Source of the DNA: Stutzerimonas stutzeri KOS6
GTDB taxonomy: Bacteria > Pseudomonadota > Gammaproteobacteria > Pseudomonadales > Pseudomonadaceae
Direction of reading: 5' to 3'
NCBI RefSeq assembly: GCF_000307775.2
Contig: NZ_KK020676.1
Coordinates: 2,442,341-2,506,340 of the forward strand
Length of the DNA stretch: 64,000 bases
Shown here: piece by piece, positions 7,805-17,329 of the stretch
Numbering within the stretch: position 1 is the stretch's first letter
Layout of the letters: every line of letters starts with the position of its first letter
Made by a program: the position numbers and the translations under genes
Notes under the pieces: model-generated
What the model was told of the DNA's origin: nothing
What the model saw: the letters and a program-made list of their open reading frames with translations, nothing else
Database searches by the model: none

Positions 7805-8281
7805 ATGAACAATCGACAGGACGCGCGCTTCGAGCGCGTGCTGGCCACCCTGGCCCTGGGGATCATCAGCCTGATCAGCCTGGCCAACGTGGTGGTGCGC
7901 TATTTCACCGATGCCTCCTTCGCCTTCACCGAGGAGTTTTCAGTCTTTCTGCTGGTCATCCTGACATTCGCCGGCGCCTCGGTGGCCATGCGCAGCAACC
8001 GGCACATCCGCATCGGCTTCGTCGAGCGCCTGTTCCCGCGCCTGCGGGTGCCGTTGATCCTGCTGCAGTGGCTGGCCAGCGTGCTGGTGCTGGGGCTGGT
8101 GGTTTGGTTCGGCGGCCAGTTCGCCCTGGAGGAATACCAGTGGGAATCGCAGTCCCCCGGCCTCGGCCTGCCCAACTGGTGGTACGTGGTCTGGCTGCCG
8201 CTGCTGGCGCTGTGCATGCTGCTGCGACTGACCCAGATGACCCTCGACCGTCTGCGCGGGAGACTCGGCGATGAGCCCTGA
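7805..8281 (+). CDS. dctQ: TRAP transporter small permease, DctQ
   Basis: The 158-residue inner-membrane protein has four hydrophobic segments: about residues 14-34, 42-62, 84-104 and 126-146. It carries the family's NVVVRYF and FTEEFS motifs after the first helix, followed by MRSNRHIRIG. It pairs with the large DctM subunit to form the sodium-driven permease. GAGGAAACCC precedes the ATG. Its last 11 bases overlap the start of dctM, so translation is probably coupled. Confidence 0.92.
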   Translation: MNNRQDARFERVLATLALGIISLISLANVVVRYFTDASFAFTEEFSVFLLVILTFAGASVAMRSNRHIRIGFVERLFPRLRVPLILLQWLASVLVLGLVVWFGGQFALEEYQWESQSPGLGLPNWWYVVWLPLLALCMLLRLTQMTLDRLRGRLGDEP

Positions 8282-9566
8282 TATCTGGATGATCGCCAGC
8301 TTCCTGCTGCTGTTGCTGCTCGGCGTGCCGGTGGCCTTCTCCCTGGCGCTGTCCGGGGCGGTCGGCATTCTCTCCGGGCTGTCGCCGGACATGCTCGCGA
8401 CCCTGGGCACCAATACCTACAACGGCGTGGCCAAGTACCCGCTGATCGCCATTCCGCTGTTCATCCTCACCGGTCTCGTATTCGAGAAGTCCGGCGTGGC
8501 GCTGCGCCTGGTGCGCTTCGCCCAGGCACTGATCGGCCCGCGCCACGGCGGCCTGGCGATGGTCGCCATCCTGGTCTGCCTGATCATGGGCGGGATGAGC
8601 GGCTCGGGTCCGGCGGATGCTGCGGCAGTGGCCATGGTGATGCTGCCGAGTATGACCCGCGCCGGTTACCCGAAGCCGTTCTCGGCGACCCTGATCGCCG
8701 CCTCGGCGTCCACCGCGATCCTGATCCCGCCATCCATCGCGCTGATCCTCTACTCCATCGTGGTGCCCGGCGTCGACCTGCGCGCGCTGTTCGCCGCCGG
8801 GCTGTTCCCGGGGATCATCGCCGGCTTGGTGCTGCTGCTGCCGGCCTGGCTGCTGGCCAAGCGCTATGGCTGGGAGAACCCCGAAGGCGCCGAGCGCCCG
8901 CCGCTGGGCGAGAGCTTCCGCCAGGCCCTGCCGGCACTGTTCGCCCCGGTGTTGATTCTCGGCGGCCTGCGCAGCGGCCTGTTCACCCCCACCGAAGCGG
9001 CAGTGGCCGGCGTCGCCTATGGCGTGCTGGTCGGCCTGTTCGTCACCCGCGAACTGGACTGGCGCAACCTGTGGAAGCTGCTCGGCGAGGCGGCGGTGAT
9101 GTCCGGGGTGGTCATGCTGATCATCGCCCTGGCAGGCATCTTCGCCTGGGCCGGCACCATGCTCGGCACCTTCCGCCACCTGGCCGAATGGCTGATCTCG
9201 CTGTCGGACAACGGCGCGGTACTGCTGGTACTGGTGATGATCGCCGTGCTCCTGGCCGGCATGCTGCTGGATGCCATCTCGATCTACCTGATCCTGATGC
9301 CAATCCTGATCCCGCTGATGCAGCACTTCGGCTGGAACCCGGTGTGGTTCGGCATCCTGCTGGCGATGAACATCGCCATCGGCCAGTTCACTCCGCCAGT
9401 GGCGATCAACCTCATGGTCACCGCGGAAGTTGCGAAGATTCGCCTGGAGCAGACGGTGGGCTGGGCGTTGTTGTTCGTCCTGGTCATGGGCAGCGCCCTG
9501 TTGCTGGTGGCGATCTTTCCCGAGATCGCGCTGTGGCTACCAAGGGTGCTCGGTTACGCGGTGTAA
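8271..9566 (+). CDS. dctM: TRAP transporter large permease, DctM
   Basis: The 431-residue membrane protein has the usual 11-12 hydrophobic segments and normal DctM length. Family features include PLIAIPLFILTG, GGMSGSGPADAAAV, ASASTAILIPPSIALILY, GLFTPTEAAVAG near 240 and FTPPVAINLMV near 380. It is the transporting subunit, driven by a cation gradient. The ATG overlaps the dctQ stop region. A convergent thioesterase gene lies beyond it. Confidence 0.93.
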   Translation: MSPDIWMIASFLLLLLLGVPVAFSLALSGAVGILSGLSPDMLATLGTNTYNGVAKYPLIAIPLFILTGLVFEKSGVALRLVRFAQALIGPRHGGLAMVAILVCLIMGGMSGSGPADAAAVAMVMLPSMTRAGYPKPFSATLIAASASTAILIPPSIALILYSIVVPGVDLRALFAAGLFPGIIAGLVLLLPAWLLAKRYGWENPEGAERPPLGESFRQALPALFAPVLILGGLRSGLFTPTEAAVAGVAYGVLVGLFVTRELDWRNLWKLLGEAAVMSGVVMLIIALAGIFAWAGTMLGTFRHLAEWLISLSDNGAVLLVLVMIAVLLAGMLLDAISIYLILMPILIPLMQHFGWNPVWFGILLAMNIAIGQFTPPVAINLMVTAEVAKIRLEQTVGWALLFVLVMGSALLLVAIFPEIALWLPRVLGYAV

Positions 9567-9578
9567 CCGCTAACCAGC

Positions 9579-9612
9579 GGCTGGTGCGAACGCTCTGTCG
9601 TTCACACCAGCC
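9579..9612. terminator. Hairpin between convergent dctM and thioesterase gene
   Basis: A 14-position stem (9579-9592 with 9599-9612, one mismatch, six-base loop) lies between the convergent stops and probably serves both directions. No strong T-run follows. Confidence 0.5.
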
Positions 9613-9629
9613 AAACCTTCGCCAGAGCC

Positions 9630-10427
9630 CTAGCCGAACACCGTCACCGTCTGCCGGCTCAGCGCAACCAGCTCGCCGGAGGGCGTCCATAAAGCGGCAG
9701 CGCAATGTCCGTAGCCGTCGCGGGCATGCTCGATCACGGCGCGGTACATGCACCAGTCATGGGTATCCAGGCTGGGCAACGGCTGGATGAATTCGATGGT
9801 CCAGGTCAGCGAGCTGCCGGGGGCGAAGCTCTTCAGGTGCGGCAACACGGCAGGCGGCCAGGCATCGACCAGCGCCAGCAGGTGAGCCTCACTCATTGGC
9901 TCGCGGGGCACATCACCGCGCTGGCGCACCCAGCCGCCCATTTCGCGCGACGCATTGCCGGTGAACGGCAGCCCGCCAATGCCCCAGCGCATGGCCAGGT
10001 AGCGGGTGAACTCCGGCGTTACGCCTGCTACGTAAGGCAGTTCCTGGCAGGCTTCGACCGGTGGCATGGCCGGAGCCGGCTCGGCCGCGACGTCCACGAC
10101 GGAACTGCGCGGTGCGCCGAAGCTGCCCTGGACGATGGTGACCACTTGCCCGTCCTGCATCACCCGGCCGAGCATCTGACTCACCGCCTTGCCTTCGCGC
10201 AGCACCTCGGCCTCGAAGCTTGCCGGGGTGTCGAGCGCCAGCGGCCCGACGAAGGTGATCGCCAGCGAGCGCAACGGCCTGCCATCGGGCACCTTGGCCC
10301 GCATGCTCTCGTAGGCCAACGCCGCGACCAGGCCACCGAAACCCGCCCGCCCCTGGCCCCAGCTGGCCGGCACCACCACATCGCCGGGATTGTCACGCAC
10401 CGCTTGCAGCAGCTCGCAAAGCTCCAT
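9630..10427 (-). CDS. Acyl-CoA thioesterase family protein (double hotdog, TesB-like)
   Basis: The 265-residue protein has the tandem-hotdog layout of TesB-like thioesterases: an N-terminal half ending near QGSFGAPR (about 105) and a C-terminal half from about 160. Recognisable pieces are WGQGRAGFGGLVAALA, RSLAITFVGPL, SSLTWTIEFIQP and HARDGYGHCAAALWTPSGELVALSRQ. It probably hydrolyses acyl-CoA in the cytoplasm; chain-length preference is unknown. The ATG at 10427 has GAGG five bases upstream, whereas the GTG two codons earlier overlaps that site. It stands alone between dctM (convergent) and tgpA. Confidence 0.8.
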   Translation of the reverse strand: MELCELLQAVRDNPGDVVVPASWGQGRAGFGGLVAALAYESMRAKVPDGRPLRSLAITFVGPLALDTPASFEAEVLREGKAVSQMLGRVMQDGQVVTIVQGSFGAPRSSVVDVAAEPAPAMPPVEACQELPYVAGVTPEFTRYLAMRWGIGGLPFTGNASREMGGWVRQRGDVPREPMSEAHLLALVDAWPPAVLPHLKSFAPGSSLTWTIEFIQPLPSLDTHDWCMYRAVIEHARDGYGHCAAALWTPSGELVALSRQTVTVFG

Positions 10428-10547
10428 ATCCACCTCGTTATCGTTCGTTATGCGAGCGATGTTAATAGCGCCTTGACCAGCGTGCGACCCTGTTCAACAG
10501 GACCGGCCGGATGAAATGCCCGATCATCCATACCGGCAATGAAGCGC

Positions 10548-12545
10548 TCAGCAACGCTCCGTCGGTGCAGGACGCCAGGGCAACGCGCGACGAAGCCGAT
10601 ACAAGGCACGCGACAATTCATCCACCGTCCCGGGCTGCTGCGCATAGCGCTGCGCCTCATAGAGCCTGGCGAATGCGAGGATGGCCGGCGCTTGCCCGGG
10701 CAGCAGCGCCGCAGCGCGCCCGGCGAAACTGCGTACCCCCTCGCCGGTGTGACGCCGGACACCATGACGCGCCAGCAGCCGTTCGAAGCGTCCGAACAGG
10801 CGCTGGCGAGCATCCGTTTCACGGCGCCAGGGCTTGAACAACAGCAGCGCCAGCAAAGCGGTCAACAGCCCCAGCGCCGCCACCAGCCCCAGGCCGAGCG
10901 CCTGGGCATCGAGCTTACCGAACCAGCGCTGCAGCATTTGCGATTGCTGTTCGTCCCGATAATTGAGCACCCAGCGCTGCCAGCCATAGTTGAGGCTGTC
11001 CCAGCGCAAACGCAGCGTGTTCATCCAGCCGATATCGCGGTAGCGCAGCAGCGACATCGGCTCATCGGCAAGAAAGCTCTGCTCGCGGGCCAGCGCCTGC
11101 TCCAGTCCCTGCTGGACCCGCTCGGGCGCAACCTGGAATGTCGGATCGACACTGACCCAGCCGCGTTCGGCGACCCAGTACTCCACCCAGGCATGGGCAT
11201 CGAACTGATGCACCGAGAGGTAGTTGCCCGCCGGGTTGACCTCACCGCCCTGATACCCCGCCACTACCCGGGCCGGAATACCCGCTGCGCGCAGCACGAA
11301 TGCCATGGCGCCGGCGTAGTGCGCGCAGAAACCGCTGCGCGTCTCGAACAGGAAGTCATCGACGATATCGCTCCCCACCGGCGGCGGCTCCAGGGTGTAG
11401 TGATAGGGCTGGCGGTTGAAGTGCTTCAACAGCGCATCCACCATCGCCTGCGGTTCCTGCGCAGAGCGCCGCAGCTCGGTCGCCCAGGCGCGGCTGCGCG
11501 GATTGCCCTGCTCCGGTAGCTGCAATGCACGGCCCAGACTCGCCGGTGCGCTGGTCGCTTCACGCCGCGCGTCCAGCCAGGAGGTCACTTGATACATCAG
11601 CGGCTGGTTCACCGGCTGTACGCGCTGCAGATGGAAATCCGCCATCAGTTGCGCCTCGCCGGGCTCGACCTGCGGCACATCCAGCGCGAACAGCCAGGGC
11701 TGGCCGCTGGGCTGCATGACGATGCTGTAGCTGAGCGGCTCACCCACCGCCTGCCACTCCGGCGCCTGGGGCAGCTGCGAGGCGTAGGACTGCGACCAGC
11801 GGCGACCGTCGAAGCGCTCGAAGGTCACCGCGCGCCAGTAAAGCTGGTCGCGAGGCGGAATGTCGCCATCGAAGGTGACGCGAAAGGCCAGCTCCGCCGA
11901 TCGGCCCAGGCGGGCGATGTCGCCGGGCGCCATGTGATCGGCCAGGCCAATCGTGCCCCGGTCGCCGGCCTGCGGCAACGACCACAGCGGCGGCAGGCGG
12001 GGGAAGAACAGGAACAGCACCAACATCAGCGGAATCGCCTGCAGCAGCAGCGAACCGGCCAGGCGTACCGTAGGCCATGGTCGGGTGACCAGGCTGCTCT
12101 GCTGCAGGCCGATCATCGCTGCCAGCAAGGCCGTGACGGGCAGCAGGCTGTACAGCCCGGCCACCAGGCTGTCCTCGAACAGGTAGCTGGTCACCACCGC
12201 GAAGAAGCCGAGGAAGATCAGCACCAGCGCATCGCGACGGGTACTCATCTCCACGAGTTTGAGAATGAACGCAGCGATCAGCAGCACCACGCCGGCTTCC
12301 AGGCCGACCAGGCTGCCTCGCGAGAAATACACGCCGAAGCCGGCGCCGATCATCAGCAGCGCCTTGAGCCAGCTGCGCGGATAGCGCGCGCGCATGCGGA
12401 AGATCTGGATTCGCCAGCTGGCACAGCCCAGCCACAGGCCGATAATCCATAGCGGCAGATGGGTGAGGTGCGGCAGGATCACCAGTATCTGAGCCACCAG
12501 CAGCCAGATCAGACTGTTGCGCGGGATGCCCGGCTTCGCGCTCAC
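10548..12545 (-). CDS. tgpA: Transglutaminase-like membrane protein TgpA
   Basis: The 665-residue protein has an N-terminal block of about six membrane helices (DUF3488, residues 8-205), a periplasmic transglutaminase core and a C-terminal helix near residue 560 with a cytosolic tail. The catalytic Cys is in SGFCAHYAGAMAFVLRAAGIPAR, His in HQFDAHAWVEYW and Asp in VSVDPTF. TgpA of P. aeruginosa is reported essential, with the acceptor substrate unresolved. The GTG start at 12545 overlaps the stop of the DUF58 gene (GTGA), so it is translationally coupled as the last gene of the moxR-DUF58-tgpA operon. Confidence 0.9.
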   Translation of the reverse strand: MSAKPGIPRNSLIWLLVAQILVILPHLTHLPLWIIGLWLGCASWRIQIFRMRARYPRSWLKALLMIGAGFGVYFSRGSLVGLEAGVVLLIAAFILKLVEMSTRRDALVLIFLGFFAVVTSYLFEDSLVAGLYSLLPVTALLAAMIGLQQSSLVTRPWPTVRLAGSLLLQAIPLMLVLFLFFPRLPPLWSLPQAGDRGTIGLADHMAPGDIARLGRSAELAFRVTFDGDIPPRDQLYWRAVTFERFDGRRWSQSYASQLPQAPEWQAVGEPLSYSIVMQPSGQPWLFALDVPQVEPGEAQLMADFHLQRVQPVNQPLMYQVTSWLDARREATSAPASLGRALQLPEQGNPRSRAWATELRRSAQEPQAMVDALLKHFNRQPYHYTLEPPPVGSDIVDDFLFETRSGFCAHYAGAMAFVLRAAGIPARVVAGYQGGEVNPAGNYLSVHQFDAHAWVEYWVAERGWVSVDPTFQVAPERVQQGLEQALAREQSFLADEPMSLLRYRDIGWMNTLRLRWDSLNYGWQRWVLNYRDEQQSQMLQRWFGKLDAQALGLGLVAALGLLTALLALLLFKPWRRETDARQRLFGRFERLLARHGVRRHTGEGVRSFAGRAAALLPGQAPAILAFARLYEAQRYAQQPGTVDELSRALYRLRRALPWRPAPTERC

Positions 12546-13504
12546 TTCGCGCCCTCCTCGCTCAGGCCATGCAGCGCCAGTGCACGCAGGCAGGCATCCC
12601 GATGAGCCTGGCCACCATCGGGGCCGACCAGCTCGCCAGACAGGCTCAGTGCGAACGGTTGCTGCTTGTCGCTGAGGTCGAGGACCCAGTGGCAGAGTAT
12701 CGACAGGCGCTGCTCGGTATCGCCCTCCAGCGTATCGAAGTCCAGTAATGGATCGTTACCGAGCAGGCTGGCGAAGTCCTTCACCAGCAGGCCCTGGCCG
12801 CGGGAATACGCCTTCCAGTGCAGGCGTCGGCGCGGATCGCCCGGTTGCCAGGTCCGCAGCCCCTGGTAGTCGTCGACGCCGGAGCCGCGCACCAGCATGC
12901 CTTCATCCTCGGCTTCCGGCGCGCTGCAGCCCGGCGGGCGTTCGGCGCTCGAAGGCTGCGGATAGACCAGTGCCGCCAGCTCCAGATCGATCCAGCTCCA
13001 GGCCACCAGCAACCCTAGCGGGAAACGACTCTCGACCCTGACGCGGCCAGGCCGTAGCCAGCCACGGCGTTGCGTCGGCAGGCTCAATTCGACTTCGACG
13101 GCGCCGCCCGCAGGCACATCGACCAGCCGCAAGCCACTGGCTGGCCAGCCGAGCGCCACCGCCTGATAGGCGCGACCGGGACTTTCCAGACGTACCCGCA
13201 GCAGCGCCTGCTCGCCGACGAATGCAGCGGTGGTTCCGCCCGCTTGCAAGACCAAGCCGGCGAGATTGCGCCACGTATGCAGGATGGTGACGAGATACAG
13301 CGACCCGAGCAGGAAAGTCAGCCCGTAGGCCAGACTGTTCTGGTAGTTGATCGCGGTAAGCAGCATCAGAAACAGCGCCACCAGAAACGCCAGCCCGACC
13401 GCGGTGGGCATGATGAAGATGCGCCGCTGGTTCAGGCGCACGCTGGATGCGGGAGGGATGCGCCGCAGCAGCCAGCGATCGCGAAAGCGCGGCAGCAACC
13501 TCAC
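12542..13504 (-). CDS. DUF58 domain membrane protein
   Basis: The 320-residue protein has two adjacent hydrophobic helices near the N-terminus (about residues 33-75) and a C-terminal DUF58 region with the hallmark DDYQGLRTWQPGDPRRRLHWKAYSR. Such proteins are von Willebrand-like partners of MoxR AAA ATPases. The gene lies between moxR and tgpA. A GTG at 13504 was chosen because it starts 35 bp after the moxR stop and gives the expected length; a longer in-frame form would run back into moxR. The start is only moderately certain. Confidence 0.85.
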   Translation of the reverse strand: MRLLPRFRDRWLLRRIPPASSVRLNQRRIFIMPTAVGLAFLVALFLMLLTAINYQNSLAYGLTFLLGSLYLVTILHTWRNLAGLVLQAGGTTAAFVGEQALLRVRLESPGRAYQAVALGWPASGLRLVDVPAGGAVEVELSLPTQRRGWLRPGRVRVESRFPLGLLVAWSWIDLELAALVYPQPSSAERPPGCSAPEAEDEGMLVRGSGVDDYQGLRTWQPGDPRRRLHWKAYSRGQGLLVKDFASLLGNDPLLDFDTLEGDTEQRLSILCHWVLDLSDKQQPFALSLSGELVGPDGGQAHRDACLRALALHGLSEEGAK

Positions 13505-13538
13505 GGCAGGCGCCCGCTGCAGTGGGCGGACAGCTGCC

Positions 13539-14456
13539 TCACAGCGCAGGCACTTCGCGCAGCAACCACTGCACCAGCGCGCCACCACCGTGACCGGTGG
13601 CGTCCGCACGCTCGCGCAGGCGATGACCAACCACGGTTGGCAACACGGCTTGCACGTCTTCCGGAATCACATAGTCGCGACCGTCGAGAAAGGCCCAGGC
13701 ACGGGCGGCTGCAAGCAGGGCCAGGCTACCGCGCGGCGACAGCCCCCAGGCGAACTGCGGCTGGGTGCGCGTGGCTTCCACCAGGCGCAGGACGTAGTCG
13801 ACCAGCGCATCGCTGACCCGCACGTGGCCAACGGCGTCCTGAATGGCACGTAGCTCGTCGTGCTCAAGCAGCGGTTCGAGCCGGGTCAGCAGATCACGTC
13901 GCGACTCGCCCAACAGCAGCGACTTTTCCGCCGCCCTGGCCGGGTAGCCAAGGGAAACACGCATCAGGAAGCGGTCGAGCTGCGATTCCGGCAGAGCGAA
14001 GGTACCGCCCGAACTTACCGGATTCTGCGTGGCGATGACGAAGAATGGGATGGGCAGCGGGCGCGTCGCGCCTTCGATGGTGACCTGCCCTTCTTCCATC
14101 GCTTCGAGCAGCGCGCTCTGGCTTTTCGGCGTGGCGCGGTTGATCTCATCGGCCAGCACCAGCTCAGCGAAGATCGGTCCCGGGTGGAACACGAACTGCC
14201 CGCTGTCCTTGTCGAATACCGAGGTGCCGAGAATGTCGCCAGGCAACAGGTCGGAGGTGAACTGGATGCGCTGGAACTCCAGTCCCAGCACCTTGGCCAG
14301 GGCATGGCTCAGGGTGGTCTTGCCCATGCCGGGCAGGTCCTCGATCAACAGGTGACCGCGGGCCAGCAGGCATGCCAGGGCCAGCCGGACCTGAGCTTCC
14401 TTGCCGAGCAGTACGTCGTTGACTGCTCGCAGGCAGGCGTCCAATCGGGTGCGCAT
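13539..14456 (-). CDS. MoxR-family AAA+ ATPase
   Basis: The 305-residue cytoplasmic ATPase shows Walker A (EDLPGMGKTTL, near residue 40), Walker B (LVLADEINRATPKSQSALLEAMEE), sensor-1 region (FFVIATQNPV) and the MoxR C-terminal lid with WGLSPRGSLALLAAARAWA. MoxR proteins act as chaperone-like partners of DUF58/VWA proteins. AAGGAGA precedes the ATG at 14456, so upstream in-frame sequence is excluded. It is the first gene of the operon with the DUF58 gene and tgpA. Confidence 0.92.
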   Translation of the reverse strand: MRTRLDACLRAVNDVLLGKEAQVRLALACLLARGHLLIEDLPGMGKTTLSHALAKVLGLEFQRIQFTSDLLPGDILGTSVFDKDSGQFVFHPGPIFAELVLADEINRATPKSQSALLEAMEEGQVTIEGATRPLPIPFFVIATQNPVSSGGTFALPESQLDRFLMRVSLGYPARAAEKSLLLGESRRDLLTRLEPLLEHDELRAIQDAVGHVRVSDALVDYVLRLVEATRTQPQFAWGLSPRGSLALLAAARAWAFLDGRDYVIPEDVQAVLPTVVGHRLRERADATGHGGGALVQWLLREVPAL

Positions 14457-14716
14457 AGGCTCTCCTTCGTTCGTCGTCCTGATGCTACTGGTCAGTTGCG
14501 GCCAGGCAAAGCGAAGGAAATGCCCGGTGACGAGTTTGTGATCCCGGCACTGTTGCAGCGCTCGCGCCGCTGCGCCTGTTTCCAGACGACGGAAGACAGC
14601 TGCAGACATTTTTCATGAGATGGCGGACCGCAGGAAAGCGGCCAGCGAGCCACGGGGCTCGAGGACAATTGCCGGCCTGGGCGATAGCGAACGGGCCGGC
14701 AACTGGAGACGCAGGC

Positions 14717-14995
14717 TCAGCGACCGGCGCGGGACTCACGAAGATAGAAGCGCGCCTTCTGCGCCTTCTGCGTACAGCCACGGAAGGCTTCGAACTGTTG
14801 CTGGGTCTTGGCGCCGGTCAGCAAGGCCATGGCCTTGGAATAGCTCACGGTACCGGCAAAGCCTTCGGCTTCCGCCAGGCTCTGCTCCTTCCACGCCGCA
14901 TCGAGTTCCGCAGCGCAGCTGTCACGGTAAGCGGTCTTGCCCGCACAGCCGGCCAGCAGCAGAACCAGCAGAGGCAGAGTTAGCCAGGTTTTCAT
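14717..14995 (-). CDS. Small lipoprotein, unknown function
   Basis: The 92-residue protein has a lipoprotein signal peptide ending in the lipobox LLAGC (Cys 17), so it should be lipid-anchored. The mature part has two further Cys residues, in DSCAAEL and RGCTQKAQ, that could form a disulphide, and is otherwise charged and helical. No family is recognised. It is preceded on the same strand by selU (39-bp gap) and followed by a 260-bp gap before moxR. Confidence 0.7.
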   Translation of the reverse strand: MKTWLTLPLLVLLLAGCAGKTAYRDSCAAELDAAWKEQSLAEAEGFAGTVSYSKAMALLTGAKTQQQFEAFRGCTQKAQKARFYLRESRAGR

Positions 14996-15034
14996 CGCAT
15001 CATCCCTCGTGTGCCATTAGGAGTTGCAGCGCGG

Positions 15035-16129
15035 TTAGCGCCTACGGTTACGCAGATACTCGACCACAGACGACTGGTCGCCAGCGAACTCGATCCGGGC
15101 AGCCTTGCTCTCGCGCTGATAGGCGTACATCGGATCGTAATACTCGCCCAGCAATGCTTCGATCCAGGCGCGATGCAGGTCCACCGAACCGCTACGCGCC
15201 TGCTCTGCCAGCGCTTGATCCATCAGCAGGGCCAGGCGCTGGTAGCGCTCGCCACCGAGCCGCTTGTTGATATTGACCAGACTTTGCTGCAGACGCTCGG
15301 CGAATGCAGCGAAACCGTTCTCACCCTGCTCGGAAATGAATTCGGCACACAGGTCGATCACATAATCCTTGAGAATTCGCTCGACGCGCCCTTCGAGGCT
15401 GTCTTCCAGCCAGATCAGCGGAAACTCCTGCATTCCGTGGAACAGGGGCAAGGGAATCGAACAGCGACCCACGAGACGCGCCTCGTCCTCGACGACGAAG
15501 GTTTCGACCCCGCCTGCACGCATCTTCAGCAGGCGAATCGCCAGTGCATTCTCGAAATCGATCTGCGAGGGTTGCGGCGTTGCGCGCTTGCCGAAGCTGG
15601 AACCACGGTGATTCGCCAAGCCTTCCAGGTCCAGGCTGTTGTCCAGCTGCGCCAGTACCTCGGTCTTGCCGGTACCGGTCATGCCGCCCACCAGGATGAA
15701 CCCGCACTGCTCGACGGCCTGGTCGATGGTGTCCAGCAGGAAGTGGCGCATCGCCTTGTAGCCACCGACGACTCGCGGGTAGTCGATGCCCATTTCGTCC
15801 TTCAGCCACTGCTGGACGATGTTCGAGCGCAAGCCACCACGAAAGCAGTACAGATAGCCGTCCGGATGGGCTCGGGCGAAGTCGGCCCAGGCCTGCAAGC
15901 GCTCGCCCTTTACCTTGCCGGAAACCAGCCGGTGGCCCAGTTCGATGGCGGATTGCTGGCCGTGCTGCTTGTAGCAGGTACCCACCTTCTGCCGCTCGAC
16001 ATCGTTCATCAGCGGCAGATTGACCACGCCGGGGAAGGCGCCCTTGCCGAATTCAACCGGTGCGCGAGCATCCATCATCGGGACATCGTTGAGAAACAGC
16101 TCGCGATAGTTCTCGGTATCGCCACGCAT
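15035..16129 (-). CDS. selU: tRNA 2-selenouridine synthase
   Basis: The 364-residue SelU (MnmH/YbbB) replaces sulphur by selenium in the wobble 2-thiouridine of Lys, Glu and Gln tRNAs, using selenophosphate. An N-terminal rhodanese domain carries the essential Cys in [11 protein letters not shown] (near residue 96). The C-terminal part has a P-loop, [12 protein letters not shown] (near 150). The ATG at 16129 overlaps the selD stop by one base (TGATG), so synthesis is coupled to SelD, the enzyme that makes its donor. Confidence 0.95.
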   Translation of the reverse strand: MRGDTENYRELFLNDVPMMDARAPVEFGKGAFPGVVNLPLMNDVERQKVGTCYKQHGQQSAIELGHRLVSGKVKGERLQAWADFARAHPDGYLYCFRGGLRSNIVQQWLKDEMGIDYPRVVGGYKAMRHFLLDTIDQAVEQCGFILVGGMTGTGKTEVLAQLDNSLDLEGLANHRGSSFGKRATPQPSQIDFENALAIRLLKMRAGGVETFVVEDEARLVGRCSIPLPLFHGMQEFPLIWLEDSLEGRVERILKDYVIDLCAEFISEQGENGFAAFAERLQQSLVNINKRLGGERYQRLALLMDQALAEQARSGSVDLHRAWIEALLGEYYDPMYAYQRESKAARIEFAGDQSSVVEYLRNRRR

Positions 16130-17163
16130 CAACGCACCTCGACCGCATGGCGGCGCGCGTCGACCAACTGGCCGATCGGCTGCAGCTCCAGGCCGAGCTC
16201 GGCACAGAGCGCAAGGAATTCCGTCTCGCCTTCGGGCGCCACAGCCACCAGCAAGCCGCCACTGGTCTGCGGATCGCACAGCAGCTGCTTGTGCGCCTCG
16301 TCGAGTGCACCAATACGTTCGCCATAACTGTCGAAGTTGCGCTGGGTGCCGCCCGGCACGCAGCCCTGCTCCAGATAGTATTCGACGCCTGGCAGGCGCG
16401 GCACGCGTGCGTAGTCGATCTCGGCGGTCAGGCCGCTGCCGTCGGCCATCTCCACCAGATGGCCAAGCAGACCGAAGCCGGTGACGTCGGTCATGGCGCG
16501 CACGCCTTCGAGCTTGCCGAAGCGACTGCCGGGCGTATTCAGGGTGCACATCCAGTCGCGGGCCAGGCCGACATCTTCGGCGCGCAGCTTGGCTTTTTTC
16601 TCGGCGGTGGTGAGGATGCCGATGCCCAGCGGCTTGGTCAGGTACAGCCGGCAGCCGGCGGTTGCCGTGTCGTTGCGTTTCATCTGGCGCTTGTTCACCA
16701 GGCCGGTGACGGCGAGGCCGAAGATCGGCTCGGGAGCATCGATAGAATGACCACCAGCCAAGGGAATGCCCGCGGCGTCGCATACCGCACGGCCACCGGC
16801 GATCACTTCGCGGGCAACTTCCGGCGGCAGCACGTTGACCGGCCAGCCGAGAATCGCGATGGCCATGAGCGGATCCCCGCCCATGGCATATATGTCGCTG
16901 ATCGCATTGGTCGCGGCGATTCGACCGAAATCGAAGGGATCATCGACGATGGGCATGAAGAAATCGGTGGTCGACACCACACCGCGCTCCTCATCGATGC
17001 CATACACCGCTGCGTCGTCGCGCGAGGCGTTGCCCACCCACAGGCGCGGATCGAGATTCTGTGCACCACTGCCGGCAAGAATCACGTCCAGCACCTTGGG
17101 CGATATCTTGCAGCCGCAGCCGGCGCCGTGACTGTACTGGGTGAGGCGGATCGGTTCGCTCAT
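16129..17163 (-). CDS. selD: Selenide, water dikinase
   Basis: The 344-residue SelD makes selenophosphate from selenide and ATP. The N-terminal [10 protein letters not shown] carries a Cys, not selenocysteine, at the catalytic position, as in E. coli. Other conserved parts are [37 protein letters not shown] and [13 protein letters not shown]. The ATG at 17163 was preferred over an ATG eight codons upstream because the protein then matches the family start ([16 protein letters not shown]). It forms a two-gene operon with selU; no selA or selB is in the window. Confidence 0.95.
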   Translation of the reverse strand: MSEPIRLTQYSHGAGCGCKISPKVLDVILAGSGAQNLDPRLWVGNASRDDAAVYGIDEERGVVSTTDFFMPIVDDPFDFGRIAATNAISDIYAMGGDPLMAIAILGWPVNVLPPEVAREVIAGGRAVCDAAGIPLAGGHSIDAPEPIFGLAVTGLVNKRQMKRNDTATAGCRLYLTKPLGIGILTTAEKKAKLRAEDVGLARDWMCTLNTPGSRFGKLEGVRAMTDVTGFGLLGHLVEMADGSGLTAEIDYARVPRLPGVEYYLEQGCVPGGTQRNFDSYGERIGALDEAHKQLLCDPQTSGGLLVAVAPEGETEFLALCAELGLELQPIGQLVDARRHAVEVR

Positions 17164-17329
17164 CGGGCTCTCTCGTGGCACATGCAAACGGGCGGCGATT
17201 GTAGCAAAGGCGACGCTGGATTAGCCGGAAGCGGCGTCCCGATTGACTACACGCGGCGAGCATCGCTGCAAGCGCTTGCAGCCACGCCTGCCAGGCATGA
17301 AGCTATAGCAGTAGCACAGGGAGAACTGC

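Noticed and set aside
7956..9326. 456-codon minus-strand frame opposite dctQ-dctM
   Set aside because: The Gln/His/Arg-rich translation is typical of an antisense frame; the plus-strand permease genes are clear.
16129..17163. Possible selenocysteine codon in selD
   Set aside because: The catalytic position is Cys in GAGCGCK and no in-frame TGA occurs there.
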